DNA of 64,000 nucleotides from the NCBI GenBank assembly GCA_009809945.1, contig WTPW01000010.1, positions 462,332 through 526,331 of the forward strand. Direction: 5' to 3'. This document shows, in pieces, positions 1-11,125 of this stretch. Source of the DNA: Gigaspora margarita (lineage: Eukaryota; Glomeromycota; Glomeromycetes; Diversisporales; Gigasporaceae). Made by a program: the position numbers and the translations under genes. The notes under the pieces are model-generated. The model saw nothing but the letters and a program-made list of their open reading frames with translations, ran no database searches and was not told where the DNA came from. Position 1 is the stretch's first letter, and each line of letters starts with the position of its first letter.

Positions 1-390
1 TAAAATTTTTAAAAAAACAAATAAATGATATATATATTTATATAATATGTTTTTTATAGATTTCATATGATTTCACAAATTTTACAAGATTTTGCAATTT
101 TTAAAATTTATTATTATATTACATATTTAAATTAAATATATATTTTTTTAATCTATTTATTAAATTATATTTTAATTATTATACATTTTTTATAGTTTAT
201 ATAGTATTACTATTTATTAGAAGAAAAAATAAAATAGAAAAAAAATAAAATAAAAAGAAAAAATAAAATAAAAAAAATTATACAAATTTTTATTTTTTAG
301 AAGTAAGAATTGGTTAGTGTTATTGCAAATTACCAGAAAAAACTGGCATGTTCTTGCAAAGTGCTAAAAAAATTAAAGCTTGTATTCTTA
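1..390. repeat. AT-rich interspersed repeat module (partial copy)
   Basis: Low-complexity A/T sequence whose phrases (cgcaa/ttgcaaag, tattattatacattatatttt, poly-A stretches broken by g or c) recur at about 2510-4140, 5100-5894, 16781-21100, 54480-54588 and 63830-64000. No coding potential. Treated as one member of a long repeat module; its true ends are not visible. Confidence 0.6.
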
Positions 391-528
391 TAAAGTGGTG
401 ATTTTTTAGGAGAGTAAGAGGATAAAAAATGTTAAAATTATATAGAAATCTAACTAAATTTATATTAAAGAGGAAAGGAGGGGGTAGGCCTCTAATAAAA
501 AATAATTAGATAATTAATAACACGGCTC
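391..528 (-). mobile_element. Decayed PIF/Harbinger-like MITE, copy 1
   Basis: The sequence aligns by eye along its length with the 152-bp MITEs at 18646-18797 and 47090-47241. It shares 'attttttaggagag', 'gaggcc' and 'attaataacacggc'. The left terminal repeat lacks about 10 bp and the flanking TTA is degenerate, so this is the oldest copy. Strand is given relative to the 18646 copy. Confidence 0.7.
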
Positions 529-539
529 TAAAGTATTAG

Positions 540-1200
540 AAAAGTTGTGTTGGTTTTTTTGCAAATTGCCAGAATAAATAAAATAAATATAAGTTAAAGA
601 AATAAATAAAAAGAAAACAAACAAAAACAAAAATATAAGCAAACTAAATAAAAAAAAATGCAGTACCAAATTTTAGAGTTCATATTCTTGCAAATTAAAA
701 AATCATCGAAATCAAGATTTTTGCAAAGTACTAGAATAAATAAAAAAATAAGAATTAAAGAAATAAATAAAAAGAAAACAAACAAAAAAAAAATATAAGC
801 AAACAGAATAAAAAAAACAAACCCCAAATTACCATTTTTCTAAAGTAAGAATTATATTCTTGCAAATTCAAAAATTGCTAAAATCAAGTTGTAATTTTGT
901 AGTACTATATAATATATACAAAGTACTAGAAAGTCTAAGTTTGCTTGCAAAGTGTTAAAAAAACCTGGGTTATTTTTTTTGCAAAGTGCTAGAATAAAAT
1001 AAATTAATAAAAAAAAATAAAAAAAAAACAAAAAACAAAAACAAAAAAACAAAAAACATCAAATAAAAGCCCTAACTAAATTTTATTTTTCTAAAAATGC
1101 ATTTTTGAAAATTTAAAAATTGCTAAAAAATTTAGTTGTATGTTTTTGCAAAGTATCAAAAGCTAAGTTGGCTTGCGTATAATTGGAATAAAATTTATTT
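540..1200. repeat. Repeated 'ttgcaaagtgctagaataaa' module
   Basis: Imperfect reiterations of 'gcaaagtgctagaataaat' followed by A-rich runs with isolated c or g. The same phrases occur at 3230-3640, 18105-18250 and 20050-20760. Minus-strand open frames here translate to Phe/Leu/Ile runs from poly-A and are not genes. Confidence 0.6.
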
Positions 1201-1670
1201 TCAATTTTTTAATTTCAACAATAATTTCAACAATAATTTTAACATTTTAATATATCTATAAGATAGACAACCCTATTTTCAGAGATTTTTTTTTTGTAAT
1301 GTATAAAAATTTTTCAAATTTCTATATTTATTTATAAAACTTTAAATACAAAACCTACAATCAATTTATTATTTAATAGTATAAATTTATTTATCTTTTT
1401 TATATTAAAAAATTTTTTGATAGTAAAATAAAAAATCATATATAATTTGAAAAAATTAAGGATAACTAACATATTTCTATGGATATATAGTGAACATGAC
1501 TTTTTTATTAGATAAATCGACTAAAGTACATTAAATAATTATGTTTGTTATACTAAATTGCATATAATATAAAATTTTTACAGAGATTGGACAAGATTTT
1601 ATAAATAAACTTTGCTGTTTAATAGTAAGATATGCATAAAAAATTAATTTTATTTCCATAAACCATTATT

Positions 1671-2335
1671 TTGGGACTCTATGGTTCGATTTGAATAATT
1701 TTGGTATCATTCAAATTGTCTTACTAAGACGATTTGAATAATACCAAAATTATTTAAATTGGACTACAGAGTCATGTAATGCACAAACTATAGAAATAGA
1801 TATAATCACAAAAAAGACCTTATATTTCTAAATCTGGTAATTCAATTTGGATAATTTTAGTAGTATTAGATTCGTCTCAGTGAGACAATTTGAATGATAC
1901 CAAAAACATCCAAATTGGATCACAGAATCATAAGATACACAACCCTACGAAAATATATTTGATCTCAAAAAATAATAAATATATCTTAAGGTAAGTATAG
2001 GTATTATGGCGCAGGTAACTTTAATGGCTGTTATCACATGATCTTATAATCAGAATAAAATGATTTGCTATCATTTGATTCATCACATCGAGATGAATCG
2101 AAGAACACCAAAATCATTTGATTCTGATCACTAGATTACATGATATTGCAAATTAAAATAAAAGCTAAAAAATCAACAAATTATTATATGTGTACCAATT
2201 ATGGCACATACATAATATCTTGTGATCTAGTGATCAGAATTAAACGATTTTGGTACCATTTGAATCGTCTCAGTGAGACGAGTTGAATGGTACCAGAATC
2301 ATTTTATTTTAATCATTCATCACCAAAATTTGTAC
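1671..2335. repeat. Cluster of four ~110-bp hairpin repeats
   Basis: Four tandemly spaced near-palindromes at about 1671-1783, 1838-1950, 2036-2150 and 2217-2330. Each arm is about 45 bp and reads roughly 'atccaatttggataattttggtaccattcaaat'-like sequence, meeting in the centre at 'ctcagtgag' (1876-1884; 2270-2278). They would fold into long stems. Related units lie at 4809-4922, 4982-5092 and 45486-45602. No protein coding. Confidence 0.75.
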
Positions 2336-2480
2336 AGGGATTACTATTAATTTTTATTGGTTATTGGCTAGTAATCGATTAAAATCCCCCCTGATGAGGA
2401 CTAGCGATTAAGTTAGTAATCAATAATAATTGGTAATAATCGATAGTAATCAGATTAAAATCACGAATAATAATTCAATC
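2336..2480. repeat. Dyad-rich 'taatcgatta' segment
   Basis: Short palindromes built on 'aatcgatta' and 'tagtaatcga'. Similar dyads appear at 4210-4370, 13000-13120 and 54260-54480. No gene is visible. Confidence 0.45.
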
Positions 2481-2509
2481 AATACTATTATACTTTATAC
2501 TTATTTTTA

Positions 2510-3703
2510 AACGTTTTACAGATTTTCGCTACGTTTTACAGGTTTTCGCATATTTTCACAAGGTTTCGCATTTTAATATAAAATTTTATATTTTTTTATT
2601 TATTATTATTATTATACATTATATTTTAAATTAAATATATTTTATTTATTATATATTATTATACATTCTTTACAACAAAAAAAAATAAAACTGAAACCAA
2701 AAAAAAACGAAAACAAAAATAAAAATATTTTAAACTACTTTCGCACTTCGTTGCATAATATTAGCTCTATATACTTATTTTTCTCACTCCGCAGTTAGCT
2801 ATTATTTCTCTTCTTTGTTTTAACTATTATATTCGCTTATATTTGCTACTTTCTAAAAATAGTAGAGAAGTAAAAAAATAACAAAAAAAATGAAAACAAA
2901 AAAATAGTAATATTGTAAACTACTTTCGCTCTTCGTCGCATAATACTAGCTCTATAGACTTATATTCACTTATATTTGCTTATATTTGCTATGTCCTAAA
3001 AAGTGTAGAGAAGTAAAAAAATAACAAAAAAAAAAATGAAAATGAAAAATAGTAATAATTTAAACTACTTTCGCACTTCGTCGCATAATATCAGATACAC
3101 TTATTTTCCTCACCCTCAGTTAGCTATTATTTCTCTTCGCTCATATTCGCTACTTCCTAAAGATAGTAGAGAAGTAAAAAAAAAACTATTTCTCAGAAGC
3201 GTAGGAGTTTTTGAAATTGCAGAGAATCTAGTAGGTTCTTGCAAAGTGGCGGAGAAGTTAGAGTTGGTGTTCTTGTAAAGTGCTGGAAAGTCAGGTTGTT
3301 TCTTGCAAAGTTCTGAAGAAAGTCAGGAATAAATAAAATAAAATAAAAGTAAAAAAATAAGTAAAAAAAAAACAACTGAAAAACAAAATATGCAAGCAAA
3401 CTTAATAAAAAAAAATAAACGAAGCCCCAAATCTCTATTTTTCTGAAGTAAGAGTTCAAATCCAGAAATTGTCGAAACCTAGTTGTATTTTGTAAAGTGC
3501 TAGATTAACTTGAGAATACTTGTGAATACTTGCGCCTAACTAAATTATTTTCTAAAGAAGCATGTTCTTACAAAGTACTGAAATAAAAAAAATTAATAAA
3601 AAAAATTTAAAAAAAAAAAAACAAAAACAAAAAGTATTAAACAAGAAAATAAATAAGCGAAAACTTGCGAATACTTGCGCCTAACTAAATCATTTCTCTA
3701 AAG
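2510..3703. repeat. Long AT-rich repeat module with reiterated 'actttcgcacttcgtcgcat' blocks
   Basis: Three successive diverged blocks begin near 2738, 2920 and 3062 with 'aaactactttcgc.cttcgtcgcataata' and contain 'cagttagctattatttctcttc'. A fourth relative lies at 19850-20000 and a fifth at 63930-64000. The module runs into an assembly gap. Open frames here (such as 3036-3278 and 3193-3459 on opposite strands) are chance frames in the repeat. Confidence 0.65.
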
Positions 3704-3851
3704 NNNNNNNNNNNNNNNNNNNNNNNNNNNNNNNNNNNNNNNNNNNNNNNNNNNNNNNNNNNNNNNNNNNNNNNNNNNNNNNNNNNNNNNNNNNNNNNNN
3801 NNNNNNNNNNNNNNNNNNNNNNNNNNNNNNNNNNNNNNNNNNNNNNNNNNN
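3704..3851. other. Assembly gap (148 N)
   Basis: Run of N inside the repeat module; open frames crossing it are meaningless. Confidence 0.99.
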
Positions 3852-4370
3852 AAAAAAAAAAAAAACCGAAAAAAACAAACGAAAACAAAAAAAACAAAAT
3901 GAAAATAAAAAAAACAAAACAAAACAAAAAATAAAAACAATATAGAAGATCTAATTTATAAACAAAAGATCTAATCTAATCGTGTAATACAAAATTTTAT
4001 TGATACATCATACAAAATTTCAAAAGGTTTCGCAAATATAGTCCAATGTGCGCTTGGTATGATGCAGATTACAGATCGCTTGGTTTCACAGTTCTAAAAT
4101 ATTTTTGAAATGTTTCGAACCATTTCGAAACTACTACTATAATTTAAAAATAAAAAACAAAATATGATAGGTGGCGCTTCGCGCCATAATAAATACGATA
4201 ACTATCAATTAGCAGATGTATAATGATTTATATTTTAATTACGATATTTATCGATTATAGATATATATCGATTTATAACAAGTTAATCGATATATAACNN
4301 TTAATTTTAATCGATATAAAATGATTATGCGTTATATATCGATATATAGCTACTTAAAATATTTCGTGAT
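3852..4370. repeat. Repeat module continuation with dyads
   Basis: A-rich tract, then the phrase 'gatctaatttataaacaaaagatctaat' (palindromic around agatct), then 'ttttgaaatgtttcgaa' motifs, then 'atatatcgatttataac' dyads around two N at 4299-4300. The same order of phrases recurs at 5510-5890, 18250-18560 and 20765-21090. No gene. Confidence 0.55.
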
Positions 4371-4418
4371 GTTACACCACAATTTACTAGCAATAAAAGA
4401 TTAAAATTTAAAAAACTA

Positions 4419-4740
4419 AAAAAATAACTTTGATGTATTGTTAGCAAATTTTTTATCAAGTAAATCGACCTTTATTAATAATACAATTTTATTAATCATT
4501 ATATGTCCTACTTACTTCTAAATTTCTATAACAATCAGATAATTTTTATTAATTAATTTTTATAAAATATGTTTTTGTGTTAAAAGAGCCTATTATAGTA
4601 CAAATATACTTTTTACAAATAACTTAATAAAAAATTATCTGATTTTTATAAAAATTTAGAGGTAAGTAGAATTTGTAATGATGAACAAAATTGTTTTAAT
4701 AATAAAGGTTGATTTACTTAATAAAAAAGTCACTATTAAC
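4419..4740. mobile_element. Foldback MITE with ~150-bp arms, copy 1
   Basis: The left arm begins 'ttagcaaattttttatcaag' and the right arm is its reverse complement, ending near 'aataaaaaagtcactattaac'. Each arm holds 'taaatcgacctttattaat' and 'atcagataatttttatt'. A second copy with the same arms lies at 37993-38540. It has no coding capacity. Confidence 0.75.
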
Positions 4741-4804
4741 ATATTATGATTAGGTTTTATTAAAACTTTAAAATTAAAAATTTTATTTATTTTATTTAAG
4801 TATT

Positions 4805-5095
4805 AATATCTTGTAATCCAATGATCAGAATCAGATAATTTTACTACTATTCGATTCATCTCATTATAATGAATCAATAATAACAAAATCATCCGATTCT
4901 GATTATTGAATCACAAGATATCATATGTGCGCTATAATTGGTACTGTGCTATAATACCTATGCTTACCTTATATCTCAAGATATTGTGATCTAATTTGGC
5001 TAAATTTGGTACCATTAGAATCATCTCAGTGAGACGATTTGAATGATACCAAAATTGTCCAAATTGGATTATGAGATCATAAGATATCACAAAAT
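4805..5095. repeat. Two further ~110-bp hairpin repeats
   Basis: Units 4809-4922 and 4982-5092 belong to the same family as the 1671-2335 cluster. The second keeps the 'ctcagtgag' centre at 5025-5033. The spacer 'ataatacctatgcttacctta' is the inverse of 'taaggtaagtataggtatta' near 1990, so the two clusters are in opposite orientation. Confidence 0.7.
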
Positions 5096-5894
5096 ATTAT
5101 AATTCACGAAAATAGAATGATTCCTGGAAATAGGATTATCTACCTTAAATTAAATCTCAACAATTATTGTATTTGATTTAGCTTAGTTTTAATTAATTTT
5201 TTTTGGTATAATTTAAATTAATTTTTAATATTAAAAAACTAATTTTACCAATTTCACCATCAAATAATTTCAACAATTTTAACAAAAACTTCTTATTAAA
5301 AAAAATAATTTCATCTCATCTATAGGCTTGCACAAAGTGCCAAAAAGTTATTAAATTTTTTGCAAGTACTAGAAAAGTTAGAGTTGGTATTCTTGTAAAA
5401 TATCAAAATAAATTATATTAAAAAATAAATAAATAAAAAAAAATTGAAAAATAAAACCAAAAAAATGAAACAAAACCAAAAAAAAATAATGAAACTGAAA
5501 AAAAAATCTAATTATAAACAAAAATCTTGTCAAAAAAAAAAATATTTTGTATATTATACAAAATTTTAAAATACTTTAACCAATATGCTCTTGGTATAAT
5601 CCAGGTTACAAATCTACTGATCTAGCTTTGTTTCACAGTTCTAAAAATATTTTAAAAGATTTTTGAAATATTTCGAAAATATTTGATCCAAAATATTTTA
5701 AAACTACTTTCGAAATATCAAAATTATTTTTGAAATATTTTAAAAATATTTTTGAAATATTTCAAAACTAAAATATTTTGAAATATATTGTAAAATATTT
5801 CAAAATATATTGTAATACACAAAAGGGTTTTCAAAAGATTTTATAGGTTCACAAGATCTTTCAAAAGATTTTACTACTATAAATTTGCTAATGT
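5096..5894. repeat. Repeat-module arm bordering the old LINE
   Basis: AT-rich module ending in dense 'tttgaaatatttc' and 'caaaagatttta' motifs and the junction 'aaatttgctaatgt' (5881-5894). An inverted version of this arm starts at 16781 on the far side of the LINE, so the two form long inverted arms about 10.9 kb apart. Confidence 0.55.
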
Positions 5895-5979
5895 GGGTGC
5901 TACAGTTGTATTATTAAAAAAAGGTGGAAGCAGTGCCCTACCAAATTATAAAAACAATAAAGCACTGTATAATCAGCAC

Positions 5980-6800
5980 ATAGCATCAAATAAGTTAGCA
6001 AATAGGTTAGAAAATATAAAAGTTTTATGTTATAATATTAATAGTTTAAAGAATAATAGTATAAAACTCAAAAGACTAATAGACTAGAGTTTTGAAAACC
6101 AGATAAATGTTCTTGAATTAGCTAAGACAAATATTGCAAGTAGAAAGTAATTATTTCTAATATCTAATAATGCTATTTATACTAGTTTCTGGTTGAATAT
6201 AAATGGTAAAAAGAAAAAAGGATCTGAAGTGAGCATATTAATTTTTAAAAAATGGTCCAATTTCTGAATAAAATTTATAAAAAGAATAAATATTTCATAG
6301 AGACAATTTTTTATCTTAAATAGCTTGTTTTGAAAGTAATAATGATATATATTTCTCCTAATGACAAAATACAAGCAAGAAAAGTCTAAAATTGGTAGTT
6401 AGAAAATTAGCTAACAGAATCTCAAAAATAGAAATATTCATAATAGGTGATTTAATCATATCACTAATATAGTACTTGATAAACAAAATATAAATCATCA
6501 TCAAAATAGAAAATTTCTTTTTTTATATACATAGCTTACTAATTTTGATTTTATTTTACACCTTTAGAAAAATAAATCTCATAATAAAGAATATACATGG
6601 GATGAACAGAATCAAAAAAGTCATATAGATCAAATATAGATCTCAAATACTCTTTTAACAAAACTTTTTTGAAGAAAACATCATGAACATAAATGTAATT
6701 ACAAGTAGTGATTACAATCTGGTGATAGTAAATATCTTAGTAGTTCACTTAATATCAAATATAAGTAAGTCTAACAACAAAAAAAAAGGATCAAAAGAAC
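5980..6800 (+). pseudogene. LINE endonuclease (EEP family) remnant
   Basis: The apurinic-type endonuclease domain nicks the target in LINE retrotransposition. In one frame, 'VLCYNINSLKNN' (from about 6027) matches the 'ISYHNINGIKAN' start of the younger copy. 'ELAKTNI' matches its VETN catalytic segment, with the Glu replaced. 'KKKGSEV' matches 'KRKGSDV', and 'SHIDQI*IS' near 6612-6650 matches the 'SRIDQIWIT' motif with Trp turned into TAG. 'SDYNLVI' near 6712 stands for the SDH motif. At least six in-frame stops. The short open frame 5893-6087 is only the start of this domain. Confidence 0.8.
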
Positions 6801-7927
6801 ATTTTATTTTTATAACAAGGTCAATTTAGAGATATGAGAAAAATATACTAAGAGTTTACAATGTTTTATAGAAAAAAAAATTAGTCAAATAGTTAACAAA
6901 AGCTAGAGATCTTATAAGAAGTAAAACTATAAATATTAATTAGGTGTAGGAACAGTATTGCAAGTGGTATTATAGTATTTGCCAACTAGAACATATCTAA
7001 AAAGACAGTTATTAGTTCTAAACTAAATAAACAAAAAAAACCCAAGTGAACAAAAAGATCACTATTATATCAAAGTGTAGTCTTTTTAAGCAAAATAGTC
7101 TAAGAAGCAAGCAGGCAAAAAGAAAATTTATTTAAAAAGTCTAATATATAATATACTAGAATATAATAGTAATAAAATACTGAGTATTGCAATCTAATCT
7201 TTTGTTAATCAAGAACTCAAAAAATGAGTAGAGGATATCAGGTATTTGTAGTAGATCCTAAACAGAAAGTTAGCAATACTACAGTAGAATATAAGCAGAA
7301 AGAAATTAAAAAGATAAAAACTTCATAAACAAAAGATATAAAAAAATTTATAACAAGCAGGGTTGTATGCTTATAAGCCTCTTTGAAAAACTATACCAGA
7401 AAATAAAGATAGATCAACTTTTAATAAAAAAAATAACAAAACTCAATTGTTCACTAATTCTAAAGAGGTTCTTTGTAAAACTAAATCCTTTTTTTAAAAA
7501 CTGTTTCTTTAAAAAATAAAATATGCATTATGTACAAAAGAAGCATAGGATTAGAAACTCTATTTATAGCCATTAAGTAATATTTAAAAATCATAGTATG
7601 ATGATATTAAAAAGAAGGTAACAATAGAAGAATAGCTAGAAATACTTTTTTGAAGTAAAAAAAATATAGTATCTGGTCTGTTATGTATAGACTATACTCT
7701 TATTAGGAAGACAAATACAGCAACACAATTGATCTTTTGTAAGTTTATAAACCTCTTTTTGCTAGCTAAATGGAAAATAGCACAGATTTATTTAATCTTT
7801 AAGGGCTCAAACTAAGAATTTTAATTTCAATAATATCAGACCTATAGTGCTATTAAAAATCTTTTACAAATGCATTATACAGATATTTATTAAAGACTAT
7901 TACAAATTAAAGCACTACTATTTGGGA

Positions 7928-8045
7928 GTAAGTCAGTAAAAAAGAAACAAATTTATTAGATAAATTTGTTCCTTTTCTACTAACTCACCTCTATTTATTA
8001 TCTAATATCTATTTACTATAGAGGCTTACTCCACCCCTAGATAAG
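7928..8045. repeat. Hairpin-rich insertion in the old reverse transcriptase
   Basis: 'gagtaagtcagtaaaaaaga' and 'ttctactaactcac' are inverted around 'caaatttattagataaattt'. A second half-copy ends 'gaggcttactccacccctag'. The sequence breaks the alignment to the LINE protein between the 'KWKIAQIY' and 'ILKESNFA' segments, so it is probably a small insertion. No target duplication resolved. Confidence 0.4.
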
Positions 8046-8618
8046 ATTTATATATAAAATTTTAGCCAATTAAATTTAATTAAGAGATAAGATTTTACTT
8101 AATTCTATACTATAAAATATTATTTAATAAATATAAGCATTCTTATTGTTAAAAAAAATATTCTTAAAGAATCTAATTTTGCTATTCTCTTTAGAGAGTC
8201 TTTTGAGATGCTAGTACATATACTCAACTTGTTAATAAAAGAAAAAAAAAAAATTGACTTCTTTTTCAAAATATATCAAAAGTATTTGATTCTGTTTTGT
8301 TATATATGCTTGCAATTTTATTATATCAAATCAAAGTACCTAAAAGCACAATCACATTTATAATAAATCTTTTTTAAAAGAATAAGATTAAAGTTATAAC
8401 TAAGATAGAGCTTACAGAAAAAATCTATGTGAACAAGAGCATAGATTAGGAAGAAAATATCTTTTTTCTAATATAAAAAATCTTTTACAACCTGTTACTT
8501 TGTCATATACAAAAGGACTCTTCTTTAGGCTTTAGTTTAATTTATAAGGAAGTAACTAATATGAAGCAATTGTATGTGTGCAAGTAGATATTTAAACAGG
8601 CAATAGTTGTCTATGCTA

Positions 8619-8865
8619 GTGATGCTACTGAAATTGATTTTTGAAAAAGGCCTATTTTATCTTTATTAAAGAAAATTAAAATTTTTTATAAGAAAGAGCA
8701 AATAAAATTTATATAGATATGTTTCTTATAATTTCGTCTATTCAAAAAAAGTATCAAATAATTTTGTCTTTCAAGTAAAATAGGTCAAAAACAATTTCGT
8801 CTTCAAATTTTAATTTCAGGTTTTCAAACCTGAAATGCTTTCGTCCTTATATATAGTCTATGCTA
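8619..8865. mobile_element. 247-bp insertion flanked by a 10-bp duplication
   Basis: The 10-bp 'gtctatgcta' occurs at 8609-8618 and 8856-8865. It encodes the start of the reverse-transcriptase catalytic box both times. The insert contains three diverged 'aatttcgtct' motifs and a small palindrome 'caggttttcaaacctg'. No terminal inverted repeat or poly(A) tail is evident, so its class is unknown. Confidence 0.55.
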
Positions 8866-10359
8866 ACAATACAACCTAGATGACAAAAGACCAATAATAT
8901 TAGAAAGAATTATTTGGTTAGCAGAACAATATTATCAAATTAATAATATTAAAGTAAATAAAAATAAGTCAAAACTAGTTGTACTCAACCTGCTAGTATT
9001 ACAACCCAAGATTAAATTTGGTGAATCTACAATTCAAGTAAAGAAAACATCTAAGCTAATTCAATTTTCGATTCTTGGTATCTGGATTTTGTAGCAATAT
9101 AAAGGAGTTAATTATTAGTAACAAAGCCAAGTTAATTACAAGGCAACTCAAGTAAATATTAAAATTTAAATGAATAATCATAAGTTAGTTAGCATATATA
9201 AATAATGTGGTATTAATACCCAAATTTAATTATCTTCTGCAGGTAAAACTATCCAAGCAGTATTTATTAATTTTTATTAGATTGTGTAAAAGAAAATTAG
9301 AATACATAAATTTAACAAATAATTAGGTTTTATATTATAGTGGCATATTAAATATTAAGCCTTTTTATAACAAGTTGCTTACAAAACAAATCACAAGTAT
9401 TTAAAAAAATCTTTGTAGTTGAAACAATATTGAGAAGATACTCAAATACAAATAATGCAAAGAATAGTTAATGCAAGTTCTTAAACTGATTATATATTAC
9501 AAATACAGAGAACTAGCTCTTTAGAATATAAAAGCGCAATTTTGCATATTTGAATTTGTTCAAAACAAAGTAGCTTGGTATTAATATCTAGTAGGCAATA
9601 GAATATATTTCTAGAACAGTAGCTTTTGGTATAAAAATTAATAAGGTTCTTTCATAATACAGGTTTAAAAAGGTAGCTCTAATACTCAAAAATTTTAATC
9701 TTTTCTATTTGATGCAGTTGCTTAAAGAGAATAATTAGTATCTTTTTATCTGAGTACAGTTTGTTGCAATGAGAAAAAAAAATAAAAAAGAAAAGAAGTT
9801 TCATTGGTTTAAAGAACTTGAAAAAATACTAATCAAACATACAGAATTTTATAAAGTACATCTAACATATAAAGTTTAGAGTTCAAATATGCTTGTACTA
9901 AAATTAAATAAAAGTATTATTTCTGTAAACAAGAGAATTAAAGAAAGTATCTATATTGAAAAAGATTCATAGCTACAACTATGCAGGGTATTAAAAAAAA
10001 GAAAAAAAATATCCTTATAGAGCATTAAATTTTAGAACAAGATTCAAGTTTAGTCTTAGGTTCAAAAGAAGTTAGAAAATATGAAAGCTATGAGCTAAAA
10101 AGTACAAGAACTACAGAAGGCTATACCTTTTAATCTAGTTATAAGAAGTTGTGAGGTGTTCTACTTTATTATAAAAAGTTAAAAAAAAGAAAAGAGTATT
10201 TAATTTTAAGCAATATGTTTCAAAATAGCTTATAAAAAATGGTAGTACAATATTTAAATATAGAGTAGTATCTTGAAAATATAGAAACAATAAAGAAAAT
10301 TAAGATAGAACTCATTAAAGACAGAGTTTATAACATCAACTTGGGGCTAGAGCTAGTAA

Positions 10360-10590
10360 AAAACTTCCTTAATACAAAGGATAGTAGTAAGAAAAAGTTA
10401 TATTTTTATACTTACAAAACTTTTATACCAAATAAGCTTTTAGGTTCAAGACAATTAAATACAATGAAATTTGGCTAGCTTCAAACAGATCGAGAAAGTA
10501 ATAATTTTACAAGAAGGCTATTATAGTGCATAGAACTGGCTATTAGCTACAAAATTAGAACTATTAGCTATTTAAGTAGTTTTTTTAATA
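10360..10590 (+). pseudogene. LINE RNase H remnant, 5' part
   Basis: 'KKLYFYTYKTFI' (from about 10393) matches the 'KKTIYFYTNGSLF' first catalytic segment of the younger copy. The Asp/Asn-Gly-Ser is lost. 'ISYKIRTISYLSS' at the end matches 'SSTRLELLAILIA'. The domain is cut at 10590 by the nested element and resumes at 15641. Confidence 0.75.
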
Positions 10591-10608
10591 ATGATGCTGC
10601 CCAAAACT

Positions 10609-11125
10609 TTTTTGGCCAAATAACTGAAACTGAAACTAGTTTTAAATAGCCAAAACCAATTTCCAAAATTCCAAAACTATATAGAAATCCTGAAACTATT
10701 TTAAATTTCTGAAACTCTAAAATAGTAAAATAGTATTATCCGAAACTATTTTGAAAGTATAAGTACTATTTATATACCAAATAGACTTGATTAAGCTCAA
10801 GTGATTTACAGGGAATTTTTTTATTGATATATAACAACTATAAATCATTATAAATATCAATAATCAATAAATTTGTATTTATTTAACCTGCAATGGCTAG
10901 GTAGCGACGTAATTAATTTTAAGGTATATGATCTGTATTAGATAATTTACAAGTTTTAATAATTAGTGAAAAATGAATTATGGTATTTGGTCAAGTGAGT
11001 TCATTTCGCAACATGGCTAAGAATTACTTCAATAAATAGTAGTACTTGTGCATGATCTCTATAAATAGCAAATTATATTGAGAAATACTTAAAAGCACCT
11101 TAATCAACTTTTTTAATATTTCGCA
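10609..11125. other. Left interior of element A, no gene seen
   Basis: About 10610-10760 carries repeated 'ctgaaactattttaaat' phrases (several 'gaaact' words), mirrored at 13210-13270 by 'gtctgaaactagtaataccag', which suggests a subterminal repeat of element A. From 10800 to 11125 the sequence is unremarkable A/T-rich DNA with no open frame. Confidence 0.5.

Larger units (their letters stand above)
7000..9300 (+). pseudogene. LINE reverse transcriptase remnant
   Basis: Segments align with the reverse transcriptase of the younger LINE. Near 7675, 'SGLLCIDYTLIRK' matches 'SGISYTLIKAAG', followed by 'LLAKWKIAQIYLI' matching 'VPRKWKLATIYPI'. Around 8165, 'ILKESNFAI' matches 'ILKGPNFAE'. Around 8260-8340, 'FFKIYQKYLILF' stands for the 'FQDMKKAFDLV' palm motif. 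The YADD-type catalytic box appears twice as degenerate 'YASDAT' (about 8612) and 'YANNTT' (about 8860) because of a 247-bp insertion with a 10-bp target duplication. Both catalytic Asp residues are lost in the second. Non-functional. Confidence 0.8.

Noticed and set aside
594-1052. Minus-strand open frames rich in Phe/Leu
   Set aside because: They translate A-rich lines with scattered c or g; composition is that of homopolymer repeats and the same repeats recur elsewhere without a conserved frame.
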